NCBI GenBank assembly: GCA_033439265.1 | Contig: JAVTVX010000031.1 | Location: 9,037,501-9,101,500 of the forward strand | Reading direction: 5' to 3' | Length of the DNA: 64,000 nt | Origin: Dillenia suffruticosa | Taxonomy: Eukaryota; Streptophyta; Magnoliopsida; Dilleniales; Dilleniaceae | Part shown: positions 59,309 to 64,000 of the stretch, in pieces | Position numbering within the stretch: position 1 is the first letter of the stretch | Layout: every line of letters begins with the position of its first letter | Translations under genes and position numbers: made by a program | The notes under the pieces: generated by a model | Database searches by the model: none | Seen by the model: the letters and a program-made list of their open reading frames with translations, nothing else | What the model was told of the DNA's origin: nothing

Positions 59309-60857
59309 TGTAATTGAATTTACATTATTTTTTAATAAATATTACACTAATATTTATGTTTTGTGACATTTGATTTAGGAGAAGACTTATTATGGAAAAA
59401 GAAGAAAAATAAGTTAAATTAGAGCAATTTTGTAAAACATGAAAAATTGGACAGCAATAGTCTTTCATTAGTACGTGGGTATATGGATCTCAAGAGACAA
59501 GCAAGAAATTTTAAAAATTTACAACAGTAAAATTTCTTTTTTCTAATTGCACATTCAAGAGGAAATTGGAGTGAAATTGAAGATATTGAAGATTTTGAAA
59601 AATTTTATTCCATTCCAAATATTTAGGAAAATGAATTTTTGAAAATGTAAATTTCAGGTTTTTAGGAACTTTTCTTTTATTTTAAATTTCTAGAATATTA
59701 TCTTTTAGGGAGTTTTATTCCTTCTTAGAAACCAATTTGAATAAGGAAAGAATTTTAGGGTTTACTACTCCTATATATATATAGGAGTGTTTCACATTTT
59801 CAGAGACAATCTTTGGTGGCGTGCAGCCCAAGGGGGCAACAACCCTCTCATCCACAACAGCAGCCACCATCCACGTCCATAGTAGCCGACAACTTGAGGA
59901 GTTTTTCCTTACTTTTGGACATGAAAAGGGAACATATTTTGGGGAGGAACAACAGCAGCCGGAAAGGAGCCATTTTTCTCCTGTAGTGATACATTCTTTT
60001 GGAGTAATAAATCATTTTTTTATGAGTTTTCTTTTTATTATGCTTTGTTTTTAATTTGTTTTTCTAATCGAAGAGTTATTGAATTCTTGATTTTCAATGG
60101 TTGTGAGATTTAATTGGCTATATTAATTCTATTTATCATAGGAATTTATTTAATTCCTGCACTTCATGGATCATGATTTTCTAAGATTTATTGGATAGGG
60201 ATCCATATTTAATAGTCCTAGAATAATCTACAACTAATTAAAATGACAAATCCGTAATTGTTTATTGGTTTCAATAAAGTGATAATTAGCATTCGTGTCA
60301 TGGGAATGACATTCGTGTCATGGGAATGACATTCGTGTCATGGGATTGAATGATCTAATTTAAATGAACCGATGTGTGTTTGTTAATTAGAATTGGGTTT
60401 CTCTAAGTATTAATGTTGTTGAGACTTTAAATCCTAAAATCTTCTCTAGGGTTGACTCTTGATTAAGGAAATAATTAATAAACTTCTCTTAATTATCGAC
60501 GAAATAATGAGAGATTGGTCGTTGGACGTTTGTTGACGACTATAACCAATTTATTTATGGTTATTGAAATTTTTAGATAGGTCGATGATCAATCGTATGA
60601 AATCAAGGTGTAAATAATTCGTTTGGCCAAAATTTCTTTTCATTGATATTTTCTCTTTTAATTGATAGTGTTTAATATTCTTATTTTAGTTAATTTTATT
60701 TATTTTGTTAGTTTTAGATAATTTCTCAAACCCTCTGTATTTTTATTTTTTCTTAAAAGAGATAAATCTGTCGTTCCCTGTGAATTCGATTGTGCTCACC
60801 CTAGACTTGTCTTTAGTGAAGTAGGTATTTTATTTTTTGTTGTTTGACGATATACCA
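59309..60857 (+). repeat. Probable 5' LTR of Athila-type element 2
   Basis: Ends ACGATATACCA, followed by AATTTTGGCGCC as in element 1 (CCGACCA then AATTTTGGCACC). Near 60775 it has TCCCTGTGAATTCGATTGTG, the pre-primer block of Athila/Tat LTRs. A 3-unit repeat of a 20-mer lies at 60290-60349. TATATATATAGGAGTG near 59775 resembles a TATA box. The 77-codon frame at 59821-60054 is not supported. Confidence 0.55.
60290..60349 (+). repeat. 20-bp tandem repeat, three units
   Basis: CATTCGTGTCATGGGAATGA is repeated three times; the third unit has one change near its end. Exact repetition next to diverged sequence implies a recent slippage or duplication. Confidence 0.95.
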
Positions 60858-60861
60858 AATT

Positions 60862-60880
60862 TTGGCGCCATTGCCAGAGA
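60862..60880 (+). other. Primer-binding site, Athila/Tat type
   Basis: TGGCGCCATTGCCAGAGAA, 4 bases after the LTR end, close to TGGCGCCGTTGCCGGGGA of Athila elements. Confidence 0.8.
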
Positions 60881-60949
60881 ACGGGATTAAGTAATTTATT
60901 TCTTTTAATTTTTTTTCCTTGTTTGCAAGACTAACCCTTTGTAGGGAAC

Positions 60950-61489
60950 TTGCCGAAAGTTGTCAAGGGCTTAAAAGAGAAGGAAATCAACCACGAGGAT
61001 ATGGCCACACAAAAGACTTTAAGGGAGTTGTTATTTTTTTATTTTAATGAACATATCTTTTGCAGTAATTTTTCTAATATTGAGATTTCCCGACAATTTA
61101 GAATGTGGCAAGATGTTCCAAAAACGGTCAATGAGGTAAGTGATTTTTCTCTTCATCGAGAATTGAAAAAACTAACTTCTCTTATGCGTGATTTTATTGT
61201 AGGAAAAATACAATCGGTACAAACATGTGGAATTTGTTCAGAGATAGATCATCCAACTGATAAGTGTCTCATTTTTTATGATGACCCATATTCAAACATC
61301 TATAACCAAGGATGGTATAATGAACCATATTTCAATTATAGAAATTGGCAACAAGGATTCCAACAACAACCACAAGTCCAATCTCAATTTCAGGCTCAAC
61401 AAACTTTTTCGAATCAAGGTACGTCTCTAGAAGAGATTGTTAAAAGTTTGGCTAATGGTACTTTGTTAATTCAACAGGAAAGCCAATGA
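60950..61489 (+). pseudogene. gag: gag-derived region of Athila-type element 2 (fossil)
   Basis: A 179-codon frame with LHRELKKLTSLMRDFIVGK, the zinc-knuckle-like CGICSEIDHPTDKC and a Tyr/Asn/Gln-rich tail ending in QGTSLEEIVKSLANGTLLIQ. Every part has a counterpart in 9116-9660 of element 1, in the same order, which marks both as one lineage. It would bind RNA. I do not claim a functional product. Confidence 0.75.
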
Positions 61490-61534
61490 TTTCAATAGGA
61501 GACAAAAGCCAGCATCCAAAATTTAGAAAATTAA

Positions 61535-62208
61535 ATGTCACAATTGATGGCAACAGTGAGTCGATTAGAAAAATCATCAAAAGCAGTGGAAGACAATTCA
61601 TCAAAAGCTGAAGAAGATATGAAAATTGAGCAAACAGAGAAATTATCAACAGCGAATGAATCCACCGAGGAGGTAAGTACATTGTCTAACACTGTCAAAA
61701 CAAAAATTTTGATCTTACCACATATCCCAGCAGGTTGGCACAACCAAAGAAAGAGAAAGAGAACGAGATTTTGGAAACTTCTCCAAAAGAAGGATTCAAC
61801 AATTCTCTCTTAGAAGCAATAAAGCATGTGTCAATATCATTCATGAAAAGAGTTAAGACAACAATTAATGTGGATTTGGGTATTTTTACTCTTGAGTTTA
61901 ATGGTAAAGTGGTTACTTTTAATATTTTTGACGTCATGAAATATCCAAATGATTTTAAGTTTATTTTTCATGAGAGTATGGTGGATTTCATCGTTTATGA
62001 TAATTTTGTACAAGATGAATTGGATTTTGTATTTAAGGAAAACAAGAGAGAAGAGGTTGCACAATGGGATAAACTTCTTGAAGACAAACTCACACATTGG
62101 AAACGATTTATGGTAGGCCATAAATTCCTTCACTTTAATTCAAAATTGAAGTTCATGCCAGGTAAGTTGAAGTCAAAATGGACCGAAACGGTTTTTGAAC
62201 AAGGTTGA
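61535..62208 (+). pseudogene. Protease-linked remnant of Athila-type element 2 (fossil)
   Basis: An acidic linker (KAEEDMKIEQTEK) is followed by RVKTTINVDLGIFTLEFNGK and FNIFDVMKYPNDFKFIF, which match the protease end and following block of element 1 (near 10310-10420). The remnant ends just before GGCAACCCAA at 62260. It is broken. Confidence 0.7.
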
Positions 62209-62989
62209 AACGAGGAGCTAATGTCAAGTCAAAGACATTAAACAAAGGCCTTGTTAGGAGGCAACCCAATATTTTCTTTTATTTTATTTTTTAGTTGTTT
62301 GATTTGATTTATTTTTGATTTAGATTTTTTTTTAGGTGAATAAAAGTTGGAAAATTTTGATGACCAGAAGTGCTCTGCTATTAAGGTGTGCCCACGCTTT
62401 AACAAGCCTTTATTGCTGCCCAGATTTGCTGACCAAAATTACACATGAGTTAGGGCGTGCCCACGCCCTAAGAAGGGGTCCATTGCTGCCACCATAATTT
62501 TTTCTTCAAGACTTGTTGGATTTAACCCTCCATTCATCACTCCACCCTAGGGGAGTATTGTTCTCACCTTTCTCTTTTATTTATTTATTCTTTTTTTTTG
62601 TTTGATTTATTTATGCATTTTTTTATCTCTCTTAACTTGAGCATACATTGGGGACAATATATGATTTAGGTGTGGGGGATGTTAGGTGTTTTCCTTCTTT
62701 ATTTTTGACACTATATTTATTTTTTTTACTATATTAGTTTAGATTTTGTTTATTCAAAAATAAAAAAACAAAAATTAAAAATTAAAAATTAAAAAAAATA
62801 AATAAAAAAAATTGAGCTTTCTTAGTTGATGTATGAAAAATGACTTGTATCAATGGCTTTTGTGCTTGAAATGGCTACTTATGTCTTTAATAGTTTCTTT
62901 GAATGATGAATATGCAAAGATTTGATACAAACCATACTTAAAAAGTGAGATTTTCATTCTTTGTGTTCGAGATTATTTTTCTTGATAAG
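62209..62989 (+). other. Non-coding 3' interior of Athila-type element 2
   Basis: Holds GGCAACCCAA, two units with GTGTGCCCACGC (62386) and GCGTGCCCACGC (62455), about 69 bases apart, in the place of the GATGATCACGCGGT units of element 1, a GGTGTGGGGGATG purine tract (62670) and an A-rich run (62760-62815). Confidence 0.6.
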
Positions 62990-64000
62990 TGTAACACCGA
63001 CACTGCAGTGTCAGTAATATTGTACCGTTTCGAGATATTCTTCAGTTTGTTTATATAGAGAGAGATTTTATTTATTTAAACTGATTTTTGATTTTACGGT
63101 ATTTAAATTGAATTTTGGTGTAAAAAAATGAATATATATACATATATGTAAATAATAATAATAATAATAATAATAATTATAATAATAATAATGATAAAAA
63201 AAAACCCAAATTGGATTAGGGCTAAAAAGCCCTAATCTCTTCTCTCTCTCTCTCTCTCTCTCTTCCTCTCTCTCTCACTCCACCTCTTCCCCTTCCCGCG
63301 ACCCGTCACCCTCCCTCGCCAGAATCGGCCGCTCTCCTCCGCCGCACACCACCACCACCATCTTCTTCTTCTTCTCTCCCTTTCTATCTTTCCCTCTCAG
63401 ATTCTCTCTCATTGTTTCTCTCTCTGTTCGCTGCTCACTCTCTCTCTATCTACCTCTAGATTGCGCTCCGTCGCAGTCTCTCCCTTCCGCTACCCACCAC
63501 TGTTGCTCCTTTCTCCCATGAGCACTACCCCTCCGTGAGCGCGAACGCAACTCCTTCGCCACAGCGCGATCCTCCCTACACGAGCCCAGTGCGCGATCTC
63601 CTACGAGCTATGTGATCCCTGCACGAACGCGAGCACTCTCCAGCGTGACCCTCTGTGCGAGCACAGTGAGCACAACGCGCGACCCTCTGAGCAAGCATGC
63701 GAGCCTCACAGCGCGCGATCCACTCAAGAGCATGAGCCCTAACCCAAGAGCACGCCCCAGCCCGCAAGCCCACCAGTAGGCCAGCCTGCCAACCCACCAG
63801 CCCGTCGGCCGCGAGCCTGAGATGGCCTGTGAGCCCGCGACCAGCTGTTCCTTTCGAGAGCTCACTTGCATCTTTCTTACTGTAGGTAACGACTATAATT
63901 GGATGTAATTCTAGGGTTTGGCGTTTAGAAATTTAATTAGTTGCTAACCTTGTTTCAAATTTGAAAATATTACAGGCTTTAGACTAGTTCAACGGATGAA
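62990..64000 (+). mobile_element. Giant LTR, family G, copy 3 (cut by window end)
   Basis: Opens TGTAACACCGACACTGCAGTG; the first 130 bases match the start of copy 2 (41182). It has an (ATA)n run (63153-63192), a palindrome at 63214-63237, a (TC)n tract (63237-63275) and a GC-rich region with CCCACCAGCCCG units (63760-63830). The preceding five bases are ATAAG; whether these are repeated on the far side cannot be seen. Minus-strand frames at 63576-63871 are composition artefacts. Confidence 0.8.

Larger units (their letters stand above)
59309..62989 (+). mobile_element. Athila-type element 2, gag-protease only (fossil)
   Basis: A probable 5' LTR (about 59309-60857) is followed by a TGGCGCCATTGCCAGAGAA primer site (60862-60880), a gag region (60950-61489), a protease remnant (about 61830-62208), GGCAACCCAA (62260-62269) and a TTGGGGACAATATATGATTTAGGTGTGGGGG-like segment (near 62650). 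This is the same compact layout as the element at 7708-13948, though the two have diverged widely. No polymerase is present. The 3' LTR is not reached: a giant LTR begins at 62990. The 5' edge is a guess from the TG rule. Confidence 0.7.

Noticed and set aside
63576-63871. Overlapping minus-strand frames rich in Ala, Arg, Gly and Cys
   Set aside because: GC-rich leader of giant LTR copy 3; composition artefact.

Overview
The window looks like plant nuclear DNA, most likely from a flowering plant: AT-rich, without operons or ribosome-binding sites, and made almost wholly of transposable elements nested in one another. I recognise no intact host gene, no rRNA, no canonical tRNA gene and no CRISPR array. 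Family calls rest on terminal bases, primer-binding sites, target-site duplications and short protein motifs read by eye.

Layout. 1-109 is the right end of a CACTA DNA transposon, followed by a repeat rich in GTCGACTT-like motifs (112-710). 1139-5806 is a broken chromovirus-like Ty3/gypsy element on the minus strand. 5807-19057 is a CACTA-derived block with GC-rich islands, into which a complete-ended but non-autonomous Athila-type element (7708-13948) has inserted. 19070-19680 is a second copy of the GTCGACTT repeat. 19681-25984 is unassigned T-rich, partly repetitive DNA, the best place to look for worn host sequence. 25985-30621 is a minus-strand chromovirus LTR split by a 3.1-kb solo LTR (26672-29766, target duplication AAAAT). 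30622-38840 is the fullest chromovirus-like element, on the plus strand. 40229-46327 is a second CACTA element, split by another giant solo LTR of the same family (41182-44571, target duplication TTAAT). 46328-48480 is a third chromovirus fragment (minus). 48500-50322 is a CACTA-like repeat with TTTAGCGACGGATT motifs. 50323-55464 is a Ty1/copia element of SIRE type (minus), next to a long GTCGACTT-rich stretch (to 57150). 57730-58140 holds a retroviral-type protease fossil. 59309-62989 is a second Athila-type gag-protease element, ended by a third giant LTR that begins at 62990 and runs out of the window.

How it fits together. Nesting gives a relative history: the CACTA elements and the older chromovirus LTR were in place first; the Athila-type element and the giant solo LTRs came later. 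The clearest observations are (1) three copies of one giant LTR family, two with perfect 5-bp target duplications and one with an unoccupied paralogous site at 1139-1570, and (2) two Athila-type elements sharing a compact gag-protease layout with no polymerase region. Nothing here proves a new biological system; the less usual signals are the palindromes near the start of the giant LTRs, a GAGTAT/ATACTC inverted motif shared by two LTR families, GC-rich minisatellite islands inside CACTA DNA, and a possible tRNA-derived Pol III promoter at 14043-14096.
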